Positions 52,628-62,386 of a stretch of DNA of 64,000 bases are shown here, piece after piece (within the stretch, counting starts at the first letter, position 1; each line of letters starts with the position of its first letter). Below the pieces are notes generated by a model. It was not told where the DNA came from, searched no databases, and worked only from the letters and a program-made list of their open reading frames with translations. Source of the stretch: Paracoccus aminovorans. GTDB taxonomy: Bacteria > Pseudomonadota > Alphaproteobacteria > Rhodobacterales > Rhodobacteraceae. Both the position numbers and the translations under genes were made by a program. The DNA is taken from the NCBI RefSeq assembly GCF_900005615.1, contig NZ_LN832559.1, positions 712,837 to 776,836 of the forward strand, in the 5' to 3' direction.

Positions 52628-54049
52628 TCAGTTTTCGCGGAAGGCGCGGGTGAAGTAATCGCTCAGCGGCTTGACCAGATAGGCCATCGGGCTGCGTTCG
52701 CCGGTCTGGACATAGACCTCGACCGGCATGCCGGGGACCAGTTCCAGGCCCTTGAGCTTTTGCACCTGATCGGGGGGGATGGTGACCTCGGCCCGGTAAT
52801 AGGGCACGCGGGTGGCCTGATCGACCAGCGTGTCGGGCGAGACCCGGCTGAGCCGGCCGTCGATTTCGGGGGTGGTGCGCGACGAGAAGGACGAGAAGCG
52901 CAGCACCACCTCTTGCCCCGGATGCACCTCGTCGATGTTGATCGGGGCGATATGGGCGGCGACGACCAGCGGCCGGTCCTGCGGGATGATGTACAGGATG
53001 GGATCGGCGGCGCGGATCACCGCCCGCGGCGTTGTCACCTGCAGTTCCTGCACCACGCCCGAGACCGGGGCGCGGATCTCGAGCCGCGAGACCTGTTCGA
53101 CCAGCGCCCGGCGGCGTTCCGCCAGTTCCAGCTCGCGATAGCCGAGATCGCGCAGTTCGGTCTCGGCCGCCTCGCGATGGGTGGCGGTCTTTTCCAGCCG
53201 CGACAGGTCGATTTCCGCAAGCTGCGTGACCGCCCGGGCGCGCGTGGCGGTGGTTTCGCCCAGCAGGCCGTCGAGCCGCGCCGCCTCGCGTTCCAGCGCC
53301 AGCACCCGCGGCGCCTGCGCCAGGCCCTTTTCCAGCAGCGAGCGCTGGTCGCGCAGCTCTTGCGCGATGAAGTCGCGCTGCTTTTGCAGGGCGCGGTCCT
53401 GGGCGTCGATGCCGCCGATCTGGGACTGCACCTGCTCGGCCTGTTTGGCAAGCTGGCCCAGCGACTGGTCCAGCGTGTCGAGCCGGGCGCGGAACAGGCT
53501 TTCCTGACCCTGCATGAGCGCCTTGAGTTCGGGACGGGTGGCGGCGGCGCTGACCAGCTCCTCGGGGAAGACGATCTGCTTTCCGTCGGCGCGCTCGGCC
53601 TCCAGCCGGCCGCGGCGGGCGAGGATCTCGAAATACTGGCCCTCGACGATGGCGAGTTCGGTCTTGAGCAGCGTGCCGTCCAGCCGGATCAGCACCTGGC
53701 CGGCGGTAACGCTTTCGCCGTCCTGGGTCAGGATCTCGGCCACGACGCCGCCGTCGGGGTGCTGGACGACCTGGCGGCGCTGCTCGACTTCGACCTGGCC
53801 GGCGGCGACCACGGCGCCGGCGATGCGTGCAGTCCAGGCCCAAAGGCCGAAACCGCCGAACAGCACCAGAAGCGCGACCATGCCCAGGATCACTGCACCT
53901 CGCGCCGACCATTCCGGGCGCTTGTGCGGCGGGTTCGGCGGCGGCTGCGGGGTCTCGGCCCGCCGGGCGCGAAACTGCGGCGATGCGCCGCCGGGTTCGG
54001 TCGCGGGTTTTTCGACCGGGGCGCGGCCGGTGTCCAGCGGATCGGTCAT
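52628..54049 (-). CDS. Type I secretion membrane-fusion protein (HlyD family)
   Basis: A 473-residue periplasmic adaptor. A proline-rich cytosolic start is followed by one membrane helix at about 52-72 (AVILGMVALLVLFGGFGLWA), a barrel-sandwich half (GQVEVEQRRQVVQHPDGGVV), a long coiled coil (about 150-310), and the C-terminal segment SPDTLVDQATRVPYYRAEVT of HlyD/PrtE proteins. Its start overlaps the ABC gene by four bases. The pair needs a TolC-like outer-membrane channel, absent from the window. Confidence 0.88.
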   Translation of the reverse strand: MTDPLDTGRAPVEKPATEPGGASPQFRARRAETPQPPPNPPHKRPEWSARGAVILGMVALLVLFGGFGLWAWTARIAGAVVAAGQVEVEQRRQVVQHPDGGVVAEILTQDGESVTAGQVLIRLDGTLLKTELAIVEGQYFEILARRGRLEAERADGKQIVFPEELVSAAATRPELKALMQGQESLFRARLDTLDQSLGQLAKQAEQVQSQIGGIDAQDRALQKQRDFIAQELRDQRSLLEKGLAQAPRVLALEREAARLDGLLGETTATRARAVTQLAEIDLSRLEKTATHREAAETELRDLGYRELELAERRRALVEQVSRLEIRAPVSGVVQELQVTTPRAVIRAADPILYIIPQDRPLVVAAHIAPINIDEVHPGQEVVLRFSSFSSRTTPEIDGRLSRVSPDTLVDQATRVPYYRAEVTIPPDQVQKLKGLELVPGMPVEVYVQTGERSPMAYLVKPLSDYFTRAFREN

Positions 54050-55788
54050 GTCACGCCTCCGCCCTGTCCCTGGCTGCGCACGATCTGATCCGCGTTCTTG
54101 ACCAGGGATTTCAACACCTCGTCGCGCGGCCCGAAGGCGCGGCGCATGCCCTGGTCCAGCACCAGCAGCAATTCGCATTCGCTGATCGCGGCCGGGCGAT
54201 GCGCCATGATGATGACGGCGCCGCCGCGGGCCTTGATGTTGCGGATGGCGACGTTCAGCGCTGCCGAGCCCTCGTTGTCGAGGTTCGAGTTCGGCTCGTC
54301 CAGCACGAAGATCACCGGGTCGGCATAGAGCGCGCGGGCAAGCCCGATGCGCTGGATCTGTCCGCCCGAAAGTCGGCCGCCGGTCTGGCTGACCCTGGTG
54401 TCATAGCCCTGCGGCAGGTCCAGGATCATGCGATGTGCGGCGGCGGCGGTGGCGGCGGCCACGACACGCTGCGGGTCGGGCTGCGGCGAAAGCCGCGCGA
54501 TGTTTTCCGCGATGGTGCCGTCGAACAGCGTCACCTGCTGCGGCAGATAGCCGATCAGCCCGCCCAGCACGTCGGGGTCGTATTGGTCGAGCGTCGCCCC
54601 CGCCAGCCGGATCGAGCCGCCGGCGATGGGCCAAGCCCCGGTCAGCGCGCGCGCGAGCGTGGTCTTGCCCGCACCCGAGGGGCCGATCACCCCCAGCGCC
54701 TGGCCGGGGTTCAGGTCGAAGCCGACGCCGCGCAGCGTGGCGATGCCCTGGCCGGGCGGGATCACGGTCAGGTTACGCAGCTCGAGCTGGGCGTCGGGCC
54801 GGGGCAGGGGGGTGCGGGGGGTAGGTGCCGGCCGGCGCGACAGCAGTTCCGCGAGCCGGTTCCAGCCGTCCTGCGCGCGCTGGACGATGGACCAGCCGCC
54901 GACCACCTGCTCGATCGGGGCCAGTGCCCGGCCCATCAGGATCGAAGAGGCGATCATGGCGCCGGGCGTCACCTCTTGCTTCAGGACCAGCCAGGCGCCG
55001 GCGGCCAGCAGCGCGCTTTGCAGGAACAGCCGGAAGCTGCGGGAAAACACGGTGAATCCCGTGGCGCGGTCGCTGCCCTGCATGGCGGCCTCGGTGGCGC
55101 GGTCGCGCGCCTCTTGCCAGCGGCTGAAGGCGGCGGCGCGCATGCCGAGCGAGCCGATCAGCTCGCCCTCGTCGCGGTAGAGGTCGGACATGCGCTCGGC
55201 CGATTGGCTGGCGATGGCGGCCTGTTGCAGCGATTCGCGGCTGAGCCATTGGTTCAGCACCGTGGCGACCACCAGGATCAGCAATCCGGCGGTGGCAACC
55301 GCGCCCAGCAGCGGGTGAAAGATATAGACGGCGGCCAGGAAGAACGGCGCCCAGGGCAGATCGAAGAGCGCCATCAGCACCGGTGAGCCGATCAGGCGCT
55401 GCACCGCCTCGAGGTCGCGCATGCCGCCGCGCACCACCAGGTCCGAGCCGGCGGCCTGGCCGTCCTGCAGCGCGGCGGTGAAGACCCGGCCCTCCATTCG
55501 TTCCTGGAAGCGGGCGGCGACGCGGGCCATGATGCGGTTGCGCGCCAGGTCGAGGACGCCCATCAGCGTGAACAGGAACACCACCAGCAGGAACAGCGCG
55601 GTCAGCGTCTCGACCGAGCGCGAGGCCAGGACGCGGTCATAGACCTGCATCATGAACAGCGGTCCGGTGAGCATCAGCATGTTCACGGCAAAGGAAAACA
55701 GCCCGACGAAGGCGTAAAGCTGCCAGGCGCGGCCCCGCGCCTTGCTCAGCTCCTGTCGCCCGTGATGTCGCATCGGCGGCGAAGCCAT
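54046..55788 (-). CDS. Type I secretion ABC transporter (PrtD family)
   Basis: A 580-residue exporter half-transporter without a C39 peptidase domain. Membrane domain 20-310 (KARGRAWQLYAFVGLFSFAV, MLTGPLFMMQVYDRVLASRS), then a nucleotide-binding domain: Walker A GPSGAGKTT, a GYLPQQVTLFDGTIAENIAR Q-loop, signature LSGGQIQRIGLARAL and Walker B FVLDEPNSNLD. Start at 55788 follows AAAGGAA. It would export an RTX-type protein together with the HlyD-like protein; no such substrate gene is nearby. Confidence 0.88.
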   Translation of the reverse strand: MASPPMRHHGRQELSKARGRAWQLYAFVGLFSFAVNMLMLTGPLFMMQVYDRVLASRSVETLTALFLLVVFLFTLMGVLDLARNRIMARVAARFQERMEGRVFTAALQDGQAAGSDLVVRGGMRDLEAVQRLIGSPVLMALFDLPWAPFFLAAVYIFHPLLGAVATAGLLILVVATVLNQWLSRESLQQAAIASQSAERMSDLYRDEGELIGSLGMRAAAFSRWQEARDRATEAAMQGSDRATGFTVFSRSFRLFLQSALLAAGAWLVLKQEVTPGAMIASSILMGRALAPIEQVVGGWSIVQRAQDGWNRLAELLSRRPAPTPRTPLPRPDAQLELRNLTVIPPGQGIATLRGVGFDLNPGQALGVIGPSGAGKTTLARALTGAWPIAGGSIRLAGATLDQYDPDVLGGLIGYLPQQVTLFDGTIAENIARLSPQPDPQRVVAAATAAAAHRMILDLPQGYDTRVSQTGGRLSGGQIQRIGLARALYADPVIFVLDEPNSNLDNEGSAALNVAIRNIKARGGAVIIMAHRPAAISECELLLVLDQGMRRAFGPRDEVLKSLVKNADQIVRSQGQGGGVT

Positions 55789-55935
55789 GCCGGTTCCTTT
55801 CCTGATCGTCCGGCCGGGGTTGCCGGGCGCTGTTGCTGCGCTTATCCCAAGTCCAAGCATCAGAACAGATCGTATTCCCGATGCGCGGGAATCGGCCTGA
55901 GACCCCAGGACTAGCAAGGGAAGGTTAGCAAAACA
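55789..55935. other. Divergent intergenic region prtD-like / mlaA
   Basis: 147 bases between the minus-strand exporter gene and the plus-strand mlaA. A GGAAGG at about 55919 could serve mlaA. No ORF or clear operator. Confidence 0.4.
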
Positions 55936-56646
55936 TTGAGCCGCTGGATGCTTCTTGCCGCAGGCCTGGGCCTTGCCGCCTGCGCCGGTCCGCAGCCCTC
56001 GGGACAGATCGCCGATCCGCTGGAGCCGCTGAACCGGCGGGTTCACGCCTTCAACAAGGGCGTGGACACGCATCTGGTCAAGCGGGCCAGTAGCGGCGCC
56101 TCGGGTGGGGAAGCCGGCCAAGCCGTTCAGGCGGTTGGGAACTTCGGCTCAAACCTGGCACTGCCGGGCAAGGCCGTGAATCATCTGCTGCAGGGCAAGC
56201 CGGCGCCGGCCGTGCGCACGACCTTCCGCTTCCTGGTCAATTCGACGCTGGGCCTCGCGGGCTTCCTGGACCCCGCCGGCCAGGATTTCGCCCTGCCCGA
56301 GGAGGACACGGATTTCGGCCAGACGCTGGCGGTCTGGGGCGTGGGCGAGGGCGCCTATCTGGAGCTGCCGCTGATCGGGCCTTCCAGCACCCGCGACGCG
56401 GCGGGCCGGGTTGTCGACATCGTGATCGACCCGATGCGCGGCTGGCTGAACCGCGACCAGTATCTGATCGGCATGGGCGCGCGGGTGGCCTCAAAAGCCG
56501 GTGAGCGGGGGCGTTTCAGCGATTCCGTCGATAGCGTCCTTTATGAAAGTGCCGATAGTTACGCCCAGACGCGGCTGATCTGGTCGCAGCATCGCCGCCA
56601 TGAACTCGGACAGGAAGGAGAGGCCATTGACCCTTATGCCGAATGA
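55936..56646 (+). CDS. mlaA: Outer-membrane lipid asymmetry lipoprotein MlaA (VacJ)
   Basis: A 236-residue lipoprotein removing misplaced phospholipids from the outer leaflet. Lipobox LAACAG (Cys16) follows a short hydrophobic leader; PLEPLNRRVHAFNKGVDTHL, STLGLAGFLDPA, EEDTDFGQTLAVWGVGEGAY and GPSSTRDAAGRVVDI are the MlaA signature blocks. It starts at TTG 55936 after GGAAGG; the next ATG (55948) is too far from it. It overlaps the mlaC-like gene by 20 bases. Lipid substrate passes to MlaC in the periplasm. Confidence 0.88.
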   Translation: MSRWMLLAAGLGLAACAGPQPSGQIADPLEPLNRRVHAFNKGVDTHLVKRASSGASGGEAGQAVQAVGNFGSNLALPGKAVNHLLQGKPAPAVRTTFRFLVNSTLGLAGFLDPAGQDFALPEEDTDFGQTLAVWGVGEGAYLELPLIGPSSTRDAAGRVVDIVIDPMRGWLNRDQYLIGMGARVASKAGERGRFSDSVDSVLYESADSYAQTRLIWSQHRRHELGQEGEAIDPYAE

Positions 56647-57232
56647 GACCCGCCGCGGAGTCCTGGGGCTGATCGGGGCCGGGCTCGCCGTGGCCGCGAC
56701 GCCGGCCTGGGCGCTGGACACGACCCAGGCCAAGGCGCTGATCCAGAAGTCGCTGGACGAGGTCTATGCCGTCATCAACTCGGGCCGGCCGCCGGCGCAG
56801 ATGTATCGCGAATTCGAGGCGATCTTCGCGCGCTACGCCGATGTGGACATCATCGCCCGCTCGGCCTTGGGCCCGGCGGCGCGCGCGGCCGCGCCGGCCG
56901 AATTCGCCGCCTACAAGCAGGCCTTCCAGGGCTATATCGGCCGCAAATACGGCAAGCGCTTCCGCGAGTTCATCGGCTCGAAGATCGAAGTCACCGGAGC
57001 CAAGCCGGTCAAATCCTTCTTCGCCGTGACCTCGATCGCCCATCTCAAGGGCCGCAGCCCGATGGAGGTGGAATGGCACGTCTCGGACAAGTCCGGGAAA
57101 AGCCGCTATTTCAACATCATCATCGAGGGGGTGAACATGCTCGCCTCGGAACGGGCCGAGATCGGCGCCCTGCTGGCGCGGCGCAAGGGCGACCTCGCGG
57201 CGCTGGCCGCCGACCTGCAACAGGCAGGCTGA
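56627..57232 (+). CDS. mlaC: Periplasmic phospholipid-binding protein MlaC
   Basis: A 201-residue Tol-Pal/Mla MlaC family protein carrying phospholipid between MlaA and the inner-membrane MlaFEDB complex. A twin-arginine-like signal, ETRRGVLGLIGAGLAVAATP, is cleaved near AWALD. The body has FARYADVDIIARSALGP, YKQAFQGYIGRKYGKRFREF and VEWHVSDKSGKSRYFNIIIE. I favour TTG at 56627, 6 bases after AAGGAGAGG; an ATG at 56636 is too far and one at 56600 would lengthen the leader. Confidence 0.82.
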   Translation: MTLMPNETRRGVLGLIGAGLAVAATPAWALDTTQAKALIQKSLDEVYAVINSGRPPAQMYREFEAIFARYADVDIIARSALGPAARAAAPAEFAAYKQAFQGYIGRKYGKRFREFIGSKIEVTGAKPVKSFFAVTSIAHLKGRSPMEVEWHVSDKSGKSRYFNIIIEGVNMLASERAEIGALLARRKGDLAALAADLQQAG

Positions 57233-57249
57233 GGCGCGACAGCGGCATC

Positions 57250-57280
57250 TTTCCGTTTTCCAAATACCCACCGCAACGGC
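57250..57280 (+). repeat. Recurrent intergenic motif, copy f (short)
   Basis: TTTCCGTTTTCCAAATACCC followed by ACCGCAACGGC, immediately after mlaC. It lacks the G/C hairpin and the CGCCGGAGG tail of other copies. Confidence 0.45.
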
Positions 57281-57544
57281 GCAGCCCTTACCGACCGCGC
57301 TGATGAGGCAAAAAATGGCCGATGTCAAGCCCTTTGTACAAATCCTGAAGGGCTTGAAAGCTTATGTGGGACAGTAGGTTGGCTCTCTTTCGGGCCGCTT
57401 TGCGAGACTGCGGCTGTGTGGGCTAGGAGCCACATGAGAGCGTCGCGGTAGGAAGCCGGAACGCACTGCATCGCAGACGACTGCCAGCAGGCGGCAGGTT
57501 TGTTCCATCATCATAGCCCGATTGATTGTTCGGCATCCAGAACG

Positions 57545-57575
57545 AAGAACGCGCAGCTTTTGGCTGCGCGTTCTT
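57545..57575. terminator. Perfect 13-bp stem, possible bidirectional terminator
   Basis: AAGAACGCGCAGC pairs with GCTGCGCGTTCTT across a TTTTG loop. On the plus strand TTCTTTGATG follows; on the minus strand the stem runs into TTCTTCG. It is the strongest structure in the gap and has no adjacent recognised gene. Confidence 0.5.
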
Positions 57576-57702
57576 TGATGATCCGAGGGTCTGGCATACG
57601 ACTGCAAGCCCCAAAGGCATCAACTCGAAGAAGCATTGGATCGAGCACAGATGTACTGTGTACCTCCAGCGCCAACGAAGACCGACAGTGCCACAGCCCA
57701 CC

Positions 57703-58752
57703 GGCTCTGTTGCACAAATCCTGTCATGGATTCATCTGATGAAACCCGTACGGTAGCTGGTCTGCATGAGCCGACCCGCATCCCCGACATACAGAACCCG
57801 GAACTGGCCAGCCTACAATGAAGCGCTCAAGCGCCGGGGTTCGCTGACGATCTGGTTCGACCCCGAGATGAGCTGGGATGCCGCGCCGACAGGCAGGCGT
57901 GGCCGCCAGCAGACCTACAGCGATGCCGCCATTCAGACGTGTCTTTCGATGAAGGTGCTCTTCGGCATGGCGCTCAGGCAGACGACTGGTTTCGTCGAGA
58001 GCCTGCTGCAGTTGGTTGGTCTCGACTGGACGGTGCCTGACTTCAGCACCCTGTCCCGTCGCCAGAAGACCCTGGCTGTGAACATACCGTATCGCGGGTC
58101 CAAGGGGCCGCTGCACCTGCTGATCGACAGCACTGGCATCAAGGTCGAGGGCGAAGGCGAGTGGCACGCCCGCAAGCATGGCGGCCCGAAACGGCGCGTC
58201 TGGCGCAAGATCCATCTGGGGATTGATGAGGAAACGCTGGAGGTTCGGGCGGTGGAGATCACAGGGAGCCACATCGGCGATGCGCCGGTGTTACCCGACC
58301 TGCTCAAACAGATCCCGGCGCACGAGCAGATCGGCCGCGTCACAGCAGACGGCGCCTACGACACCCGCAAATGCCACGATGCCATCGCTGACCGCGGCGC
58401 CGACGCTGTCATTCCGCCCCGCAAGAACGCCAAACCCTGGAAGACAGTCGCCGCCGGCGCGGGCGCACGAAACGAGGCTCTGCGGGCATCGAAATACCTC
58501 GGTCGTGCCCTCTGGCGACGATGGAGTGGATACCACCCCCGAAGCCGCGTCGAGACGAAGATGCACTGTGTGAAACTGCTGGGTCAGCGCCTCATGGCAC
58601 GGGACTTTGACCGACAGGTCGCCGAGCTTCAGGTCCGTATCGCTATTCTGAACCGTTACACCGCGCTTGGCACCCCCGTCACAGAGGCCGTGGGATAGAT
58701 CTGTCCGGGGAAAGGGGAAATCCGGCCATCAACTCTTTGGTGCAACAGAGTC
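57703..58752. mobile_element. IS5-family insertion sequence, copy 2 (intact)
   Basis: 1,050 bp bounded by GGCTCTGTTGCACAAATC and GTGCAACAGAGTC. It is nearly identical to copy 1 at 19178-20227 but inverted. It carries an intact transposase. No flanking duplication is evident. It lies between the gap after mlaC and the 3' end of a DNA methyltransferase gene. Confidence 0.88.
57766..58698 (+). CDS. IS5-family transposase (intact, 310 aa)
   Basis: A DDE transposase with an N-terminal DUF772-like helical domain (TYSDAAIQTCLSMKVLFGMA) and a DDE_Tnp_1-type core. Likely catalytic residues are D121 (LLIDSTGIKV), D195 (VTADGAYDTRKCH) and E263 (RSRVETKMHCVKLLG). It begins MSRPASPTYRTRNWPAYNEA with W14 intact, which the copy at 19.2-20.2 kb has lost to a stop. 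It could therefore mobilise both copies in trans. Confidence 0.88.
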   Translation: MSRPASPTYRTRNWPAYNEALKRRGSLTIWFDPEMSWDAAPTGRRGRQQTYSDAAIQTCLSMKVLFGMALRQTTGFVESLLQLVGLDWTVPDFSTLSRRQKTLAVNIPYRGSKGPLHLLIDSTGIKVEGEGEWHARKHGGPKRRVWRKIHLGIDEETLEVRAVEITGSHIGDAPVLPDLLKQIPAHEQIGRVTADGAYDTRKCHDAIADRGADAVIPPRKNAKPWKTVAAGAGARNEALRASKYLGRALWRRWSGYHPRSRVETKMHCVKLLGQRLMARDFDRQVAELQVRIAILNRYTALGTPVTEAVG

Positions 58753-58837
58753 GAGATACGGTTTTCAAGTAAGTCGCCATTCATGAGCACGATTTTCAAT
58801 CATTGCCACAAGATTTCCGGCACGCAAAACGATGTCT

Positions 58838-60040
58838 TTACGCAACCTTGCGCGCGTTGGTAATAAAATCTGAAATCGCCTGCCGCAGAGTTCCCATGAG
58901 TGCTTTCCCGACTGCCAGCGCCAGCAGCGGCGGAACCGCGTTGCCGATCTGACAGAACGATGGGTTCATCGCTCCCGCGAACTCGAACCCGTCAGGAAAG
59001 GATTGAAGCCGCGCGGCCTCTCGCACGGAGATCATGCGCTTCTGTCTTCCGTCATAGTGGATATGAGAGTAGGTATCCTTGCCGAGATGAGCCGTCAATG
59101 TCCGGGATGGAGCATCAGGGTCGAGCTTCCACCATTTGTTGGGGAACTTGCTCACGTCGTATGGCGGAACCGTGGCTTTTTCCAGCGTCTTGTAGCGGAC
59201 AGAACCCGACCTTGGCCGCGCATGTTCCTGCTGGAGCTTTTCTTCCAGAATCTGGTGCGCGATGCGAAGCGCCACGGGATAGTCACCGCCTCGCGGCATG
59301 CGGCCGAAGATCGGAAAATCACGTGCGGTCAGCCGTATCATGTTTCCGCTCACGTCCTCATCGGTGGAAAAGCCCTCCCAGTTCCGCATCAGACTGGCAT
59401 ATGCGGAAGGCGCATTGCCTTCACGGTACGGTAATCTTTCCTGTACCTTCCTTCTGCGAAGGATCGTCATGTCCCGCAGATGATCCGAGATGAATGGAAG
59501 ATCGGATAGCGCTGCGTCGGTACTTATGGATGGCGGCAATTTGCTGCCATGCACCGGGATGGGAGAAAAGTGTGAATCCTCATCTCTGACATGCTTGAGT
59601 GCAACCGCACGGCTGCTTTCGTAGCCACGCGGCAGTTCCATGTAATGAGTTGGCGAAGGAAACTCCGGAATGATGCCCAGGCTGTCATCAACCGCGATGA
59701 GGAAAAGCCGCTCCCGAAGCTGGGGTACGCCATAGAATGCCGCATTCAGCAGCGTGTACCGGGTGACATAGCCACGGTCCTTGAGCCCTTCCGCGATTTC
59801 CTCCGGCACGTTGTGCCCGCCGAAGTTCATGATGTCGGGCACGTTCTCCACAAGGATGGCCAGAGGCCGGGTCTCATCGACAATTCCCAGGAATCTGCGG
59901 TAGAGCGAGGCACGCGGGTCGTTCTTGAACGCATCCTCATCACCTTTCACGGAACGGAGCTTGGATCGACCGATGCGGGCAAATGCCTGGCAGGGGAGTC
60001 CTGCGGCAAGAACATCGAAGGCGGTATGCGGCTTTCCGGG
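58838..60040 (-). pseudogene. Cytosine-C5 DNA methyltransferase, 5'-truncated by an IS21 element
   Basis: About 400 codons of a C5 cytosine methyltransferase. Motif IV is AAGLPCQAFARIGRS (catalytic Cys in PCQ), VI is LVENVPDIM, VIII is QLRERLFLIAVDD, IX is SRTLTAHLGKDTY and X is CQIGNAVPPLLALAVGKAL. Motif I (SAM-binding FxGxG) and all upstream sequence are missing: the frame runs straight into the IS21 end at 60041, where open translation continues in IS sequence. So the enzyme is inactive. No restriction enzyme gene is visible; what follows downstream was replaced by IS5 copy 2. Codon use is less GC-rich than neighbours, suggesting transfer. Confidence 0.8.
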
Positions 60041-60158
60041 TGTTGAACGGCTTGCAATAAGGACCCCGCTTCTGGGGTGATCGGCGTCCAAAATGGACCC
60101 CACCGACCGGGGGTTGGGTCCATTGTGCCTTCGATGATTATCGGAGGCCGAGCACGGG

Positions 60159-61658
60159 ATGCTGATCGTGGAGACAATCGCAAAAATCAGGCGGCTACAT
60201 TTCACCGAGGGCAAGGGGATCAAGACGATCTGCCGTGACCTGAAGCTGTCGAAGAAGGTGGTGCGGAAGGTGATCCGCACCGGGATTACCGAGTTCACCT
60301 ATACCCGGACGGTGCAGCCGCGCCCGAAGCTGGGTGCCTGGCTGGGGGAACTCAACCGGCTGCTGGAGGTCAACGCCGCGCGGTCCAGCCGGGAACGTCA
60401 GTCTCTGATACAGATCTACGAAGAACTGAGCGGTCTCGGTTATGAAGGTGGGTATGACGCGGTGCGCCGCTACGCCTCGAACTGGGCACGCACTCAGAGT
60501 TCAGGCGCTTCTGCCGCCTTCGTGCCCCTGAGCTTTGCGCCCGGTGAAGCCTATCAGTTCGACTGGAGCCACGAGGTTGTGGTGATCGATGGGGCGACCA
60601 CCACCATCAAAGTGGCCCATGTTCGCCTGTGCCACAGCCGGATGTTCTTTGTGCGGGCCTATCCGCGCGAGACGCAGGAGATGGTGTTCGATGCCCACGA
60701 CAGGGCTTTCGCCTTCTTCAAGGGCACCTGCACCCGCGGGATCTACGACAACATGAAGACGGCGGTGGAGACCATCTTCACCGGCAAGGAACGCCTCTAC
60801 AATCGTCGGTTCCTGCAGATGGCCAGCCATTATCTGGTCGAACCCGTTGCCTGCACCCCTGCTGCGGGTTGGGAGAAAGGCCAGGTGGAGAGCCAGGTCG
60901 GCACTGTCCGTCAGCGGTTTTTCGCGCCCCGCGTCAGGGTCAAGAGCTACGAGGAACTGAATGCCTGGCTGCTGGACAAGTGCATCGCCTCGGCCAGAAC
61001 CAGCAAGCATCCGGAGCTGACGGACAAAACCGTCTGGCAGGTCTTCCAGGAAGAGCGCCCGCACCTTGTCCCCTATGCCGGGCGCTTCGACGGATTCCAT
61101 TCACTGCCTGCGGCGGTGTCAAAGACCTGTCTCGTGCGCTTCGACAACAACAAATACTCCGTCGCGGCAACGGCTGTCGGGCGGCAGGTCGAGATCAGGG
61201 CCTATGCTGAGCGGATCGAGATCCGGCAGGAGGGCCGACTGGTCGGAGACCACCCGCGTCACTTCGGCCGGGACCGAACGGTTTACAATCCCTGGCATTA
61301 TGTGCCTGTTCTGCTTCGCAAACCCGGGGCGCTGCGTAACGGCGCACCGTTCAAGGACTGGGTTCTTCCCGGAGCTCTTGAACAGATCCGCCGCAAGCTG
61401 CAGGGCTCCTCAGATGGCGACCGCCAGATGGTGAAGGTCCTCGGCGCTGTGCTGACGGAAGGGATGCCTGTGGTTCAAAAGGCATGTGCCGAAGCTCTCT
61501 CGCAAGGCGTCCATTCTGCCGATGTAATCCTCAATATTCTATCCCGCAGGCGAGATCCGGAACCACCACCGCTTCTGCTGACCTCTCCGGCCTTGCAGTT
61601 GACCCATGAGCCTGTGGCGGACTGCGCCCGTTATGATCTGCTGCGGAGGGCCTGCTGA
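60159..61658 (+). CDS. istA: IS21-family transposase IstA
   Basis: A 499-residue transposase. An N-terminal HTH ([20 protein letters not shown]) precedes the rve-type DDE core: [14 protein letters not shown] (first Asp), [14 protein letters not shown] (second Asp) and [18 protein letters not shown] (Glu). The C-terminal domain follows ([20 protein letters not shown]). Length and order fit IS21. It overlaps istB as TGATG. Confidence 0.92.
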   Translation: MLIVETIAKIRRLHFTEGKGIKTICRDLKLSKKVVRKVIRTGITEFTYTRTVQPRPKLGAWLGELNRLLEVNAARSSRERQSLIQIYEELSGLGYEGGYDAVRRYASNWARTQSSGASAAFVPLSFAPGEAYQFDWSHEVVVIDGATTTIKVAHVRLCHSRMFFVRAYPRETQEMVFDAHDRAFAFFKGTCTRGIYDNMKTAVETIFTGKERLYNRRFLQMASHYLVEPVACTPAAGWEKGQVESQVGTVRQRFFAPRVRVKSYEELNAWLLDKCIASARTSKHPELTDKTVWQVFQEERPHLVPYAGRFDGFHSLPAAVSKTCLVRFDNNKYSVAATAVGRQVEIRAYAERIEIRQEGRLVGDHPRHFGRDRTVYNPWHYVPVLLRKPGALRNGAPFKDWVLPGALEQIRRKLQGSSDGDRQMVKVLGAVLTEGMPVVQKACAEALSQGVHSADVILNILSRRRDPEPPPLLLTSPALQLTHEPVADCARYDLLRRAC

Positions 61659-62386
61659 TGGATCGTGCTGACATCATGGCTGCAATGGGCGAGTTGAAGC
61701 TCTACGGGATGCGCGCCGCTTATGACGAACTCATGGCGGTGGCTGTGCGCCGCCAGCACGAACCCCGCCAGATCGTTGGAGATCTTCTGGCCGCCGAGAT
61801 CAACGAGAAGAAAGCGCGGTCGGTCAAATACCAGATCACCACCGCCAAGCTGCCCTATGCCCGGGAGATCGAGGAGTTCACCTTCGATGACACCCCAATC
61901 AACGAGACCCTGGTGCGAGATCTGGCCAGCGGGGAGTTCCTCAGCCAACAGCGCAATGTCGTGCTGGTTGGCGGCACCGGGACCGGCAAGACCCATATCT
62001 CTGTGGCCATAGCGCGCGCGGTCATCCGCAATGGTGCCCGGGGCAGGTTCTTCAATGTCGTCGATCTGGTGAACAGGCTGGAGGCCGAGGCCCGTGCCGG
62101 ACGGGCAGGCCGGCTTGCAGAACATCTGATGCGGCTCGACTTCGTCATCCTCGATGAACTCGGATACCTGCCATTCGCGCAGTCCGGCGGCCAGCTGCTG
62201 TTCCATCTGATCAGCAAGCTCTATGAGCAGACTTCCGTCATCGTCACCACCAACCTCGCATTCGGGGAGTGGCCGACCGTCTTCGGAGACGCAAAGATGA
62301 CCACCGCGCTGCTCGACCGGCTCACCCACCACTGCGACATCGTCGAGACCGGCAACGACAGCTGGCGCATCAAAACCCGAGCCTGA
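61658..62386 (+). CDS. istB: IS21 helper ATPase IstB
   Basis: A 242-residue AAA+ ATPase that assists IstA. An IS21 N-terminal helical region precedes Walker [10 protein letters not shown] at 105-113, Walker [13 protein letters not shown], and the sensor [20 protein letters not shown]. It ends [12 protein letters not shown], 133 bases before the IS end. Intact, so the element could be active. Confidence 0.93.
   Translation: MDRADIMAAMGELKLYGMRAAYDELMAVAVRRQHEPRQIVGDLLAAEINEKKARSVKYQITTAKLPYAREIEEFTFDDTPINETLVRDLASGEFLSQQRNVVLVGGTGTGKTHISVAIARAVIRNGARGRFFNVVDLVNRLEAEARAGRAGRLAEHLMRLDFVILDELGYLPFAQSGGQLLFHLISKLYEQTSVIVTTNLAFGEWPTVFGDAKMTTALLDRLTHHCDIVETGNDSWRIKTRA

Larger units (their letters stand above)
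57233..57702. other. 470-base gap at the left edge of the acquired island
   Basis: Less GC-rich than the neighbouring genes. It holds a hairpin-less recurrent motif (57250-57280), a 24-codon frame from 57303 (MRQKMADVKPFVQILKGLKA) of unknown status, and a perfect 13-bp stem AAGAACGCGCAGC/GCTGCGCGTTCTT with a TTTTG loop at 57545-57575, probably a terminator. I see no recognised gene. It ends at the IS5 copy 2 boundary. Confidence 0.5.

Noticed and set aside
58764..58853. Short frame after the methyltransferase (KDIVLRAGNLVAMIENRAHE)
   Set aside because: Only about 24 codons before a stop near IS5 copy 2, no start signal; too little to call a gene.
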